A stretch of DNA of 64,000 bases from Denitrovibrio acetiphilus DSM 12809 (GTDB taxonomy: Bacteria; Chrysiogenota; Deferribacteres; Deferribacterales; Geovibrionaceae), in NCBI RefSeq assembly GCF_000025725.1, contig NC_013943.1:930001-994000 (forward strand). The letters run 5' to 3'. The position numbers and the translations under genes were made by a program. Position 1 is the first letter of the stretch. Each line of letters starts with the position of its first letter. The notes beneath the pieces were generated by a model, which did no database searches, had not been told where the DNA came from, and worked only from the letters and a program-made list of their open reading frames with translations. Of this stretch, positions 1 through 8,759 are shown one piece after another.

Positions 1-214
1 TTGATTTTAGTGTATCACCAATCATGTCTAGATAGGTTTCTATTGCGAATGACTGTGTCTCTCTGATGGCTTTTAGCTGATCAAAGGTTGCTCTTGTAAG
101 GCTTTTTTTACTTTGAACGACAGCAGTAAGAGTGACCAGACCAGACAAAACAATAAAACTAAAGAGTATAACGCTGATAAGTTTAAGGTTCAATGAAGCA
201 GTTTTTTTGTTCAT
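1..214 (-). CDS. N-terminus of a methyl-accepting chemotaxis protein or related membrane sensor (partial)
   Basis: The gene is cut by the window start; about 71 codons are visible. Translation from ATG at 214 gives MNKKTASLNLKLIS, then a hydrophobic membrane segment (about residues 10-32). A charged helical stretch follows with the pattern TFDQLKAIRETQSFAIETYL. Such a stretch commonly follows TM1 in chemoreceptors with a periplasmic sensing domain. A GGAG ribosome site lies 8 nt before the ATG. A histidine kinase with the same N-terminal layout cannot be excluded because signalling domains are outside the window. Confidence 0.55.
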   Translation of the reverse strand, partial: MNKKTASLNLKLISVILFSFIVLSGLVTLTAVVQSKKSLTRATFDQLKAIRETQSFAIETYLDMIGDTLKS

Positions 215-380
215 TATATAAACTCCGACTAAATTGATTGTGCGCTGTATAGGATATTTTTAGCTAAATTAAGCATAACACAATTTGTATTTTGTATTGT
301 TTCAACGTTGTGTTACATGATTACATATATTATGAATTGCAGGGCTGACGTTGTCAATAATATCTGGAATGGTTATTATT

Positions 381-1106
381 ATGGTTAATACTAATGATAG
401 TATAGTTGATAAAAATTTGGTGATATGCCAGCCGGCAAAGGGATTCAGGTTCGCAGTGGATGCTGTTTACCTCGCATGGTTTGTTAAGTTTGAAAAGCAA
501 GCCTCGCTTATAGATATAGGCTCTGGGAGCGGGGTTGTGTCTGCTCTGCTTGCTTTTAAAAAGGGGTTTAGCGATGTGTGTGCGGTTGAATATCAGAAGC
601 GGATGTTCAGCTGCCTTAAAACGACAGTTGAGCAAAACAAGCTTGAGGTGGTCACCCCTGTGAATGCCGATATAAGAACCTATAAGCCAGACAGAGAGTT
701 TAATATAGCAGTCTGTAACCCTCCATACAGGCACCCTGACACAGGCAGAGTTCCTGAAGATGAAACAGAGCTGAACGCGCGTTTTACTACGACGCTTTGT
801 GCCGAAGATGTCTTCAGGTTTTGCAGGAGCTATCTGAAAAACTCAGGTAGTTTGTATCTCAGCTATGATGCTGATATGACAGCAGATCTTTTCGAGGCGG
901 GGTTCAAATACGGCTTTGAACCGAAGAGGCTCAGGTCTGTCTGTCCTGACCTGTATGTTAAGCCTAAAATAGTTCTTATGGAGTTTCGTAAGAATGCAGG
1001 TAGAGAGATGAGTTTTGAACCTCCTCTTTATCAGAAGATAAATGGTGAGCAGTCCGAAGAGGACAAAAATATTATGCAAGGAAGATGGATTGATAAACAA
1101 AACTGA
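381..1106 (+). CDS. TrmN6-like tRNA1(Val) adenine-N6 methyltransferase (COG4123 type)
   Basis: A class I SAM-dependent N6-adenine methyltransferase, probably acting on a tRNA in the cytoplasm. The SAM-binding motif I is LIDIGSGSGVVSALLA, and the catalytic NPPY motif of N6-amino methyltransferases appears as VCNPPYRHP. The region before motif I (QPAKGFRFAVDAVYLAWF) is typical of the COG4123 family. ATG 381 is preferred because the protein then begins just before the conserved region; in-frame ATG 369 and TTG 351 are possible and no start has a strong ribosome site. The gene overlaps the next methyltransferase, so the two are probably cotranscribed. The exact RNA target is inferred from family only. 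Confidence 0.8.
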   Translation: MVNTNDSIVDKNLVICQPAKGFRFAVDAVYLAWFVKFEKQASLIDIGSGSGVVSALLAFKKGFSDVCAVEYQKRMFSCLKTTVEQNKLEVVTPVNADIRTYKPDREFNIAVCNPPYRHPDTGRVPEDETELNARFTTTLCAEDVFRFCRSYLKNSGSLYLSYDADMTADLFEAGFKYGFEPKRLRSVCPDLYVKPKIVLMEFRKNAGREMSFEPPLYQKINGEQSEEDKNIMQGRWIDKQN

Positions 1107-2253
1107 GATTCGCGACACAGCCTATGGCGGCTATGGTGTCGGGACAATGCCTGACGGCAGAGTGATTTTTATTCCCCATACTGTAAAAGGGGATGTTGTG
1201 ACATTTCAGGTCACAGAAGACAAAACTAACATGCTTTACGGCGAGCTTGTAAAGCTGACGGAGCCTTCCCCACTCAGAGGAGAGCTTTACTGTCCGCATA
1301 TAGGCAAGTGCGGAGGGTGTGTCTTCGGGCATATTTCTTATGAGAATCAGCTCGAACTTAAGGCTGGATTTCTTAAAAATGCGCTGGAGAGGAACAGAGT
1401 GGAATTTCCTGAGCCGGAGATAATTTCGGCTGATTTTAAAGAATTCCGCAACAGAGCAACTTTCCGTATCAGAGACGGGAAGATAGGATTTTATAAATTC
1501 AAGACAAATGACTTCATACCTATAGATGAATGTCCCGTAATTAAAAAGTCTATGATTGAAAAGGCTAAAGAGCTTGCAGGAGCAGTTGAGGGGAGATCAT
1601 ACATATACATCACTGAAAATGAAAAAGGTGAAGCCCTTGGCAGAACTGATGCAGCGCTTGACTCCAAATTCAGCTTTGACGGTCTGAAATCAGGAGAAAA
1701 AGCGATAGGTAGAAAGCACCTCGGATTTGACACCAGATATGGAACTTTTTATGTAGGCTTTAACTCCTTTTTGCAGGGGAACAGATACATTTCTAACGCT
1801 TTGCAGGATTTTGTGCTGGAGCATTCAGAGGGGCGTCTTGGGCTGGAGCTTTATTGCGGCTCAGGATACCTGACACTGCCTATGGCAAGAAAATGCGAGA
1901 AAATTGATGCGGTGGAGAGTTATGCCCCATCCATACGGCTCGCTGAAAGAACTAAACTGAAAAATGTGACATGGCATGTCGCCATGAGTGAAAATATGAA
2001 AGGTATGGGCAAAAGAAGCCTTGATATGATAGTCGCCGACCCTCCACGTACCGGCATGGAGAAAGAGGTCTGCAATTATATCAAAAACAGTGATGCAGAC
2101 AGGTTTATCTATATCTCATGCGACCCGAACACTTTTGCAAGGGACGCTGCAAGACTTTCAGAGTTTTACAAGATTGAACATATGGTCATTTGTGACATGT
2201 TTCCCGGCTCATATCACCTCGAAACTATGGCTTTGTTAAGAAGGAAAAAGTGA
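1090..2253 (+). CDS. RlmD/RumA-type 23S rRNA (uracil-5)-methyltransferase
   Basis: This cytoplasmic enzyme would make 5-methyluridine in rRNA or tRNA using SAM. An N-terminal TRAM-like domain is followed by the Fe-S cysteine group CPHIGKCGGC. Next come motif I (LELYCGSGYLTLPMA), the DPPRTG motif, and the nucleophilic cysteine in YISCDPNTFARD. These are diagnostic of the TrmA/RlmC/RlmD family. TTG 1090 is chosen because AAGGA lies 7 nt upstream and the protein then starts at the TRAM domain; an in-frame ATG at 1042 gives a longer form that overlaps the previous gene by 65 nt. Which uridine is modified cannot be told from sequence alone. Confidence 0.87.
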   Translation: MINKTEIRDTAYGGYGVGTMPDGRVIFIPHTVKGDVVTFQVTEDKTNMLYGELVKLTEPSPLRGELYCPHIGKCGGCVFGHISYENQLELKAGFLKNALERNRVEFPEPEIISADFKEFRNRATFRIRDGKIGFYKFKTNDFIPIDECPVIKKSMIEKAKELAGAVEGRSYIYITENEKGEALGRTDAALDSKFSFDGLKSGEKAIGRKHLGFDTRYGTFYVGFNSFLQGNRYISNALQDFVLEHSEGRLGLELYCGSGYLTLPMARKCEKIDAVESYAPSIRLAERTKLKNVTWHVAMSENMKGMGKRSLDMIVADPPRTGMEKEVCNYIKNSDADRFIYISCDPNTFARDAARLSEFYKIEHMVICDMFPGSYHLETMALLRRKK

Positions 2254-2306
2254 ATAAAATCCTTTCCAGTCGGGCTTTAGACAAGTGTTTACGCATAAAC
2301 TTAATC

Positions 2307-2335
2307 TTGACTGAATAGTATTATTTCATTATTAT
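2307..2335 (+). promoter_or_regulatory. Sigma-70-type promoter of the liv operon
   Basis: TTGACT (2307-2312) and TATTAT (2330-2335) are separated by exactly 17 bp, with the livK start 43 bp downstream of the -10 box. Both hexamers differ from consensus at one position. Confidence 0.7.
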
Positions 2336-2377
2336 AACTGCCTACGTTTGAAAAACTAATATCTAGGGGGAATTAGA

Positions 2378-3487
2378 ATGAGAAAAATTCTATCCGTAAT
2401 CGCTCTTTCAGCAGTTATGACTGTAGCATCAGTCGCAAACGCTGAAACTATTAAGATTGGTGTTGCCGGAGCTCACTCAGGTGACCTCGCGTCTTATGGT
2501 ATCCCTTCTGCGAAAGCTGCAGAAATCTATGCGAACGAAGTAAATGCTGCCGGCGGTCTGCTTGGCAAACAAATCGAACTTATCAAAGCCGACGACGTGT
2601 GTAAACCTGAAATAGCAGTTAACTCAGCCCATAAACTTGTTACAGACAAAGTTATATTTGTTCTCGGACACATTTGTTCCGGTGCAACAAAAGCTGCTCT
2701 CGGTACATACACAGAAGCGGGCATACCAGTTATGTCACCATCTGCAACAAACCCCGGTCTTACCAAAAGCGGGGATTATCCTAACTTTTTCAGAACAATT
2801 GCCCCTGACGACGCTCAGGCTAAGCTTGCAGTAGACTTTACAATTGATAAACTTAGTGCGAAAAAGATCGCTGTAATCCACGATAAAGGGGACTACGGTA
2901 AAGGTTTTGCTGAGTTTGCTAAAATGTTTATCGAAGATGGCAAAAAAGCTGAAGTTGTACTTTTTGAAGGTGTGACACCTGGTGCTGTGGATTATACTGC
3001 TGTTGTTCAGAAAATTAAACGCAGCAAGGCTGATGCGGTTATCTTCGGCGGTTACCACCCTGAAGCTTCTAAAATCATCACAGCTATGAAAAAGAAAAAA
3101 GTTAAAGCTGCTTTCGTCTCTGATGATGGTGTGAAAGATGATACATTTATCAAAGTTGCCGGAGAATACGCAGAAGGCGGATATGCCACCGGACCTAAAG
3201 ATAACTCTATGAATCCGCTTAATAAACAAGCTATAGCAAACCACAAAGCTGCTTATAACGAAGATCCAGGTGCATTTTACATAGAAGCATATTCTGCTAT
3301 GGTTGCCATAACAGAAGCTATCAAAGCTGCCGGAAGCACAGATTACGATAAAGTAACTGCTGCTCTCAGAAGCAACTGGGTTGACACTCCTATCGGAAAA
3401 ATCAAGTTCGATGAAAGAGGCGACGCTATCGGTGCCGGTTTTGCTGTTTATCAGGTACAAAACGGACAATACGTCGAAGTTAAGTAA
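2378..3487 (+). CDS. livK: Branched-chain amino acid ABC transporter, periplasmic binding protein
   Basis: A Sec signal peptide (about residues 1-22, ending ASVANA) precedes a mature protein starting ETIKIGVAGAHSGDLASYG. This is typical of type I periplasmic binding proteins of the Leu/Ile/Val family (Peripla_BP_6). The length of 369 residues is normal. A strong ribosome site (AGGGGG) stands 8 nt before the ATG. It is the first gene of a complete livKHMGF set, so it should deliver the ligand to LivHM. Specificity for branched-chain amino acids is a family inference; related proteins also bind amides or other amino acids. Confidence 0.93.
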   Translation: MRKILSVIALSAVMTVASVANAETIKIGVAGAHSGDLASYGIPSAKAAEIYANEVNAAGGLLGKQIELIKADDVCKPEIAVNSAHKLVTDKVIFVLGHICSGATKAALGTYTEAGIPVMSPSATNPGLTKSGDYPNFFRTIAPDDAQAKLAVDFTIDKLSAKKIAVIHDKGDYGKGFAEFAKMFIEDGKKAEVVLFEGVTPGAVDYTAVVQKIKRSKADAVIFGGYHPEASKIITAMKKKKVKAAFVSDDGVKDDTFIKVAGEYAEGGYATGPKDNSMNPLNKQAIANHKAAYNEDPGAFYIEAYSAMVAITEAIKAAGSTDYDKVTAALRSNWVDTPIGKIKFDERGDAIGAGFAVYQVQNGQYVEVK

Positions 3488-3516
3488 ATTTCGTATCAAA
3501 CACATATCAAAAATGT

Positions 3517-3544
3517 CAGAGGGGTGCATTTATGTACCCCTCTG
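3517..3544 (+). terminator. Hairpin between livK and livH, likely partial terminator or mRNA-stabilising structure
   Basis: CAGAGGGGT and ACCCCTCTG form a perfect 9-bp stem with a 10-nt loop. No run of T follows, so complete termination is unlikely. Such a hairpin after the binding-protein gene is a common way to keep more binding-protein mRNA than permease mRNA. Confidence 0.55.
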
Positions 3545-3565
3545 CTTATTACGGGATAAAATAAT

Positions 3566-4468
3566 ATGGAATACTTCCTTGAACTTTTCCTCGGCGGGCT
3601 GACCAGAGGGAGCATTTATGCTCTTATAGCTTTGGGATATACCATGGTTTACGGTATTATCCAGCTCATAAACTTTGCCCACGGGGAAATATACATGATA
3701 GGGGCTTTTACAGCCCTGATATTTGCCAGTGTCTTTTCCATACTCGGCTGGCCTGTTGCAGCTATATTTATCATAGCAACACTTGCCGCGGTTGTTTACT
3801 CGTCCGCATACGGGTATACGATAGAGAAGATAGCTTATAAGCCTCTTCGTAACGCGCCCAGACTATCTCCGCTTATCAGTGCAATAGGCATGTCACTTTT
3901 TTTACAGAATTATGTGCTTCTTGCTCAGACATCAGACTTTCTGCCTTTTCCACAGCTTATCCCCGACTTCGAGTTTATGGAGCCGATTTCACATATATTC
4001 AGTTCAGCCGAACTGGCAATCGTTTCGACAACCATTATTGTGATGCTGCTGCTGACTTTCTTTATCAAGTTTACGAATATGGGCAAGGCTATGCGTGCGA
4101 CAGCGCAGGATAAAACCATGGCTCTTCTCATAGGTATAAATGTTGACAGGGTAATCTCTGTGACTTTTATAATCGGTTCGGCTCTTGCTGCCCTTGGTGG
4201 TGTGCTGATTGCGAACCATATCGGGCAGGTGAACTTTTATATCGGCTTTATTGCTGGGATAAAGGCATTCACGGCTGCTGTTCTCGGCGGTATCGGGAGT
4301 ATCCCCGGTGCAGTGCTCGGTGCACTGATACTTGGCTGGACAGAGAGCTTTGCAACCGGATATATCTCCAGTGACTATGAAGACGTTTTTGCATTTGCAC
4401 TGCTCGTTCTGATACTCATATTCAGACCTGCCGGACTTCTCGGCAGATCAGAAACGAAGAAGGTGTGA
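3566..4468 (+). CDS. livH: Branched-chain amino acid ABC transporter permease LivH
   Basis: A 300-residue polytopic inner-membrane protein. It has the LivH-type N-terminus (GLTRGSIYALIALGYTMVYGI) and the conserved INFAHGEIYMIGAF segment. The C-terminal loop region GGIGSIPGAVLGALILG corresponds to the conserved coupling region of this permease family. It would form the translocation channel with LivM. The livM start codon follows its stop after one nucleotide, so expression is coupled. Confidence 0.94.
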   Translation: MEYFLELFLGGLTRGSIYALIALGYTMVYGIIQLINFAHGEIYMIGAFTALIFASVFSILGWPVAAIFIIATLAAVVYSSAYGYTIEKIAYKPLRNAPRLSPLISAIGMSLFLQNYVLLAQTSDFLPFPQLIPDFEFMEPISHIFSSAELAIVSTTIIVMLLLTFFIKFTNMGKAMRATAQDKTMALLIGINVDRVISVTFIIGSALAALGGVLIANHIGQVNFYIGFIAGIKAFTAAVLGGIGSIPGAVLGALILGWTESFATGYISSDYEDVFAFALLVLILIFRPAGLLGRSETKKV

Positions 4469-4469
4469 T

Positions 4470-5675
4470 ATGAGCTATATGATCAAATCACTTAAAGTCG
4501 CCATATGGTTTATGTTTCTGACTTTTCCTATTATCGTTATCAAAGTCAACACTATAGAAAATCTCGTGATGTGGCGATGGAAAAACATGTTTTACATGGG
4601 AGTAGGTGTCTTTTTTGTCTCTATGCTCTGGAGATACCTTCTGGAGCGAAAGGAGCGTGCCGGAAAGTCGGATGTTCAGGATAAAAAAACCATCACTCAG
4701 ACAGTTATGGAAAATCCGAAGATCCTTCGTATTGTTGTTTTCTCACTTCTCGCTATCCTCTGTATATTCCCATTTGTAACAGATGCTTATCAGATAAATA
4801 TTTTAACAGTTGCGTTGATGTATGTTGTGCTGGGACTTGGTCTTAACATCGTTGTGGGACTTGCCGGACTTCTCGATCTTGGTTTCGTAGCATTTTATGC
4901 AGTTGGTGCTTATACATATGCTCTGCTGAACCATTATTTCGGCTTATCCTTCTGGCTCCTGCTGCCTGTGGGCGGTCTTATGGGGGCGGTATTTGGTGTG
5001 CTTCTTGGTTTTCCTGTGCTTCGTCTCCGTGGTGACTATCTCGCTATTGTAACCCTTGGTTTTGGGGAAATCATCAGACTTGTTCTTGAAAACTGGAATG
5101 ATTTTTCAATGGGACCAAGCGGTATTGCCAATATCGACAGACCTTCATTTTTTGGTATAGATTTTTCTTTGGAACAGTCAACAATTTTTATATATTTTCT
5201 TATGGTGCTATTTACGCTGTTTACCATATTTTTTGTAAACAGACTCCAAAACAGCCGCATAGGTCGTGCATGGCTCGCCCTGCGAGAGGATGAAATTGCC
5301 TGCCAGGCTATGGGGGTCGGACGCACCAGAACAAAGCTGATGGCTTTTGCTTTGGGAGCTACCTGGGCTGGGCTCATGGGGGTTGTATTTGCAGCGAAAA
5401 CTACATTTATTAATCCTGCGAGTTTCACATTTCTTGAGTCAGCAATCATACTTTCTGTTGTAGTTCTCGGTGGAATGGGGTCTATTCCGGGGGTGATCCT
5501 TGGTGCGCTGATTATGATACTTCTGCCTGAATACCTCAGAGCATTTTCTGAATACCGTATGCTCGTTTTTGGCGGTGCGATGGTGGTTATGATGGTTTTC
5601 CGTCCGCAGGGGCTTGTGAGCAACTTCCGGCGAAAATATTCGTTTCACGCAGAAGATGAAAGGTTTGGGCAGTAA
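4470..5675 (+). CDS. livM: Branched-chain amino acid ABC transporter permease LivM
   Basis: A 401-residue inner-membrane permease. The LivM core begins around residue 105 (TVALMYVVLGLGLNIVVGLAGLLDLGFVAF) and the coupling motif is GGMGSIPGVILGALIM. The N-terminal ~100 residues add about three hydrophobic segments, an extension seen in long LivM proteins. A weak AAGG ribosome site overlaps the livH end. It lies between livH and livG in the operon. Confidence 0.94.
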   Translation: MSYMIKSLKVAIWFMFLTFPIIVIKVNTIENLVMWRWKNMFYMGVGVFFVSMLWRYLLERKERAGKSDVQDKKTITQTVMENPKILRIVVFSLLAILCIFPFVTDAYQINILTVALMYVVLGLGLNIVVGLAGLLDLGFVAFYAVGAYTYALLNHYFGLSFWLLLPVGGLMGAVFGVLLGFPVLRLRGDYLAIVTLGFGEIIRLVLENWNDFSMGPSGIANIDRPSFFGIDFSLEQSTIFIYFLMVLFTLFTIFFVNRLQNSRIGRAWLALREDEIACQAMGVGRTRTKLMAFALGATWAGLMGVVFAAKTTFINPASFTFLESAIILSVVVLGGMGSIPGVILGALIMILLPEYLRAFSEYRMLVFGGAMVVMMVFRPQGLVSNFRRKYSFHAEDERFGQ

Positions 5676-5677
5676 AT

Positions 5678-6466
5678 ATGGAACATATATTAAACGTTAA
5701 CGGACTTACAATGGACTTCGGTGGGCTGCGTGCAGTGGACTCCGTTGATCTTTACGTGGATAAACAGGAGATTGTGGCTCTCATCGGACCCAATGGTGCG
5801 GGGAAGACCACTTTTTTTAACTGCATCACCGGAATATATAACCCTTCAAAGGGGGACATCAAGGCTTTGACGCATTCCGGTGCAGTAGCCAGGCTGAACG
5901 GTCTTAAACCAAATCGTGTAACAGAGAGAGGTCTTGCCAGAACCTTTCAGAATATACGGTTATTTCCTAATATGACAGTGTTGGAAAACGTGATGATAGG
6001 TAAGCACTGCCGTATGAAAGCAAAGGTTCTCGGTGCACTTTTCCGCGATAAAAAAACCAGAGCAGAAGAGCTGAAAGCAGCTACCGAAAGCTATGAAATA
6101 CTTGAAAAGATGGGACTTGAGAAGTTCAGTGATGAGATGGCGTGCAACCTGCCGTATGGCGACCAGAGAAAACTTGAGATAGCTCGTGCGCTCGCCACAG
6201 AACCTTCGCTTCTGCTTCTGGATGAACCCGCTGCCGGTATGAACCCATTTGAAACAGTCGAACTGACCAATCTTATTCGTCAGATACGCGATCAGGAAAA
6301 GATTTCAATCCTGCTCATAGAACACGACATGAAACTTGTTATGAACCTCTCTGAACGGATTTACGTTATGGATCACGGACAGAAAATCGCTGAGGGGACA
6401 CCCATTGAGATAAGAAATAATCCTGAAGTTATTAAGGCTTATCTCGGGGAGGATATGGATGCTTGA
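5678..6466 (+). CDS. livG: Branched-chain amino acid ABC transporter ATPase LivG
   Basis: A 262-residue ABC ATPase on the cytoplasmic side of LivHM. Walker A is GPNGAGKTTFFN, the Q-loop region is ARTFQNIRLF, and Walker B is LLLLDEPAAGMNP, followed by the H-loop in IEHDM. The usual LSGGQ signature is replaced by LPYGDQRK, as is common in LivG. It overlaps livF by 8 nt. Confidence 0.95.
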   Translation: MEHILNVNGLTMDFGGLRAVDSVDLYVDKQEIVALIGPNGAGKTTFFNCITGIYNPSKGDIKALTHSGAVARLNGLKPNRVTERGLARTFQNIRLFPNMTVLENVMIGKHCRMKAKVLGALFRDKKTRAEELKAATESYEILEKMGLEKFSDEMACNLPYGDQRKLEIARALATEPSLLLLDEPAAGMNPFETVELTNLIRQIRDQEKISILLIEHDMKLVMNLSERIYVMDHGQKIAEGTPIEIRNNPEVIKAYLGEDMDA

Positions 6467-7166
6467 AATAAATAATATAGATACATATTACGGTAATATA
6501 CAGGCTCTGCATGATGTATCAATCAGTGTTAAAGAGGGTGAGATAATCACTCTGATCGGTGCTAACGGTGCAGGTAAAACAACAACTCTGATGTCTATCA
6601 GCGGAATTGTGACTCCTAAAAGGGGTACGATCTCTTTCAACGGTGAAGTTATCAGTGATAAGAAACCAGATGATATTGTTAAGATGGGACTTTCACATGT
6701 TCCGGAAGGGAGGCACATCTTCCCTTATCTGACTGTTATGGAAAACCTTGACCTCGGTGCGTTTCTTCGTAAGGATAAGGCAGGGATTAAGAAAGACCTT
6801 AAGCATGTTTTTGAGCTTTTTCCAAGGCTTCATGAGAGGCGTAATCAGCAGGGGGGGACACTTTCCGGCGGTGAACAGCAGATGCTTGCAATATCCAGAG
6901 CACTAATGGCAAAGCCTAAACTTCTGCTTCTGGATGAGCCGTCACTTGGGCTTGCGCCCATCATCGTACGTCAGATTTTTGACATAATCAGGCTGATCAA
7001 CAAAGAGGATAAGACTACAATATTTCTTGTGGAGCAGAACGCCAACCTTGCACTGAAAGTCGCAAACAGAGGTTATGTTATGGAAAACGGACGCATAACT
7101 CTGGAAGACTCAGCACAGAATCTTTTGGTGAATGAAGAAGTTAAAAAGGCATATTTGGGGATATAA
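6459..7166 (+). CDS. livF: Branched-chain amino acid ABC transporter ATPase LivF
   Basis: A 235-residue ABC ATPase that pairs with LivG. Walker A is GANGAGKTTTLM, the signature is LSGGEQQML, and Walker B is LLLLDEPSLGLAP, followed by VEQNA at the switch position, which is typical for LivF. It is the last gene of the operon. The three palindromic repeats that follow may act as its 3' end structure. Confidence 0.95.
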   Translation: MLEINNIDTYYGNIQALHDVSISVKEGEIITLIGANGAGKTTTLMSISGIVTPKRGTISFNGEVISDKKPDDIVKMGLSHVPEGRHIFPYLTVMENLDLGAFLRKDKAGIKKDLKHVFELFPRLHERRNQQGGTLSGGEQQMLAISRALMAKPKLLLLDEPSLGLAPIIVRQIFDIIRLINKEDKTTIFLVEQNANLALKVANRGYVMENGRITLEDSAQNLLVNEEVKKAYLGI

Positions 7167-7186
7167 AAATAACGTATAACGTATAA

Positions 7187-7292
7187 CGTCACTGCGAGGG
7201 TTTGTCCCGAAGCAGTCTTATTTTATTGAGTCTGATACTGTTTAGTAATCAGACATCGTTGTAAGATTGCTTCACGTTCGTTCGCAATGACG
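7187..7292. repeat. Intergenic palindromic repeat, copy 1 of 3 in tandem
   Basis: A ~105-bp unit whose ends are inverted (CGTCACTGCGAGGG at the left, CGCAATGACG at the right). Sub-terminal GAAGCAGTCTTA and TAAGATTGCTTC are likewise inverted. A central stem forms from TCTGATACT and AGTAATCAGA. The whole unit can fold as a long imperfect cruciform. There is no coding potential. Confidence 0.85.
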
Positions 7293-7317
7293 GAACGGGA
7301 AATAAAGCACACATATA

Positions 7318-7422
7318 CGTCACTGCGAGGGTTAATCTCGAAGCAGTCTTATTTTATTGAGTCTGATACTATTTAGTAATCAGACATCGTTGTAAGATTG
7401 CTTCACATACGTTCGCAATGAC
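7318..7422. repeat. Intergenic palindromic repeat, copy 2 of 3 in tandem
   Basis: Nearly identical to the copy at 7187-7292. It is separated from it by a 25-bp spacer of unrelated sequence. It differs by a few substitutions, mainly in the GGTTAATCTCG segment. Confidence 0.85.
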
Positions 7423-7437
7423 ATTTCTGTATATAAA

Positions 7438-7543
7438 CGTCACTGCGAGGGTTAATCCCGAAGCAGTCTTATTTTATTGAGCCTGATACTGTTTAGTAAT
7501 CAGACATCGTTGTAAGATTGCTTCACATACGTTTGTAATGACG
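7438..7543. repeat. Intergenic palindromic repeat, copy 3 of 3 in tandem
   Basis: Third copy in the same orientation, 15 bp after copy 2. Its right end is slightly decayed (GTTTGTAATGACG). It ends just before the convergent membrane-protein gene at 7562. Confidence 0.85.
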
Positions 7544-7561
7544 GAGCAGGGGGATTGTTTT

Positions 7562-8695
7562 TTACCCTTGTTTTTTACTACTTTTCGCAAATACTGTAGT
7601 GAAGAGCCAGCCGGCGATAACTGCCGTGACAGGTGCAACCATCACAAGCCCGATGCTGCCCACCAGTGTACGGAATATCTCTGCTGCAACCATCTTCATA
7701 TTCAATATGCGTATGAAAGATGAATTTTTAGCAACAAAAAGCATCAGCATTGTCAGGTAACCTCCGGAATAGGCGAGAAGCAGTGTTGTAGTCATCGTTC
7801 CCACAACTGTCCTGCCAACATTCAGCCCTGATTTTATGAGCTGACCTGCGGGTATGTCAGGGCTCTGCTCTTTAACCTCATACATTGCCGCAGAAACGTC
7901 CATAGCGATGTCCATTGCGGCTCCGGATGCGCCGATAATAACAGCTGCGTAAAATATACCCCGCATATCAAGTCCGATATATCCTGAAAAGAGCAGTGTG
8001 CTTGCAAAAGGTGCCGTGTGACCGAACAGCATCATCCTTTCACCAAATATAAGTGTAAGCGATATGGCTATTGCTAGCCCCGTGAGTGTCCCAAGTACAG
8101 CAGCCAGAGCCTTTCTGTTAAACCCAGCGACCGAATATATTATTACCACGGTTAGCAGAGTCAGGGTTATGATTGTATATAGAAGCGGGTCTTCCCCCCG
8201 CAAAAGCGCAGGTATCAGAAAACGCCAGAGTATAAACAGGGATGCCACAAAAGAGAACATCGCTTTTAGTCCGGTGAATCCTGCGTAAATTAGCAGAAGA
8301 GCCAGAAATATTCCGAAAAGAAGACTTTCGTTCCCTTGCCTGTTCCTGTTGAGGGTTTTTGATTCGTGTATTATGTCGTCCATAACGTGCATGACAAGTA
8401 CGATGTTATCCCCTTTTCTATAAACCTCGTCAACATCAAGCTGCCCCAGCAGATCATTTTTCGCTGTAACAGATTTGCCTTTATGATCGCCCTCTGTTAA
8501 AAGTACATCAACGAGCTGGAAGCCTATGCTGGATATGCCTACTGTGGTGATGTCGTCGTTATCAACATTAGTCACAACTCCTTTGGAATAAAGCAAATTT
8601 TCATCCTGTTTTTTCAGAGGATGGTTGTATAGAGTTAAAATTATAAATGTCGCAATAAGTGCAGAAACTATGATCCATGCTGTCAGTCTTTTCAT
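7562..8695 (-). CDS. YibE/F-like multi-pass membrane protein
   Basis: A protein of about 377 residues with an N-terminal membrane anchor and an extracytoplasmic domain of about 100 residues. Seven or so further membrane helices follow, carrying the conserved segment IIGASGAAMDIAMDVSAAMYE and the motif SGLNVGRTVVGTMTTTLLLAYSGG. This arrangement is characteristic of the YibE/F family, whose biochemical role is not established. ATG 8695 is chosen because AGGG stands 5 nt upstream. An upstream in-frame ATG at 8728 would lie inside the terminator of the preceding gene. Confidence 0.82.
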   Translation of the reverse strand: MKRLTAWIIVSALIATFIILTLYNHPLKKQDENLLYSKGVVTNVDNDDITTVGISSIGFQLVDVLLTEGDHKGKSVTAKNDLLGQLDVDEVYRKGDNIVLVMHVMDDIIHESKTLNRNRQGNESLLFGIFLALLLIYAGFTGLKAMFSFVASLFILWRFLIPALLRGEDPLLYTIITLTLLTVVIIYSVAGFNRKALAAVLGTLTGLAIAISLTLIFGERMMLFGHTAPFASTLLFSGYIGLDMRGIFYAAVIIGASGAAMDIAMDVSAAMYEVKEQSPDIPAGQLIKSGLNVGRTVVGTMTTTLLLAYSGGYLTMLMLFVAKNSSFIRILNMKMVAAEIFRTLVGSIGLVMVAPVTAVIAGWLFTTVFAKSSKKQG

Positions 8696-8705
8696 GATTA
8701 CCCTG

Positions 8706-8741
8706 ATGAAAAATAAAGGGCACACCATAAAGGCGTACCCT
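8706..8741 (-). terminator. Rho-independent terminator of the alkaline phosphatase gene
   Basis: On the minus strand AGGGTACGCC and GGTGTGCCCT form a 10-bp stem (two G-U pairs) with loop TTTAT. TTTATTTTT follows directly. It lies just after the stop codon of the phosphatase. Confidence 0.8.
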
Positions 8742-8759
8742 GTATAATTTTCTTAATAA

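Noticed and set aside
2735-3529. 264-codon open frame antisense to livK
   Set aside because: livK is well supported; the antisense frame is low-complexity (Ser/Phe-rich) and has no domain pattern.
7187-7543. Three regularly spaced repeats as a CRISPR array
   Set aside because: Units are about 105 bp with long palindromes and spacers of 25 and 15 bp; no cas genes are near. This is an intergenic repeat, not CRISPR.
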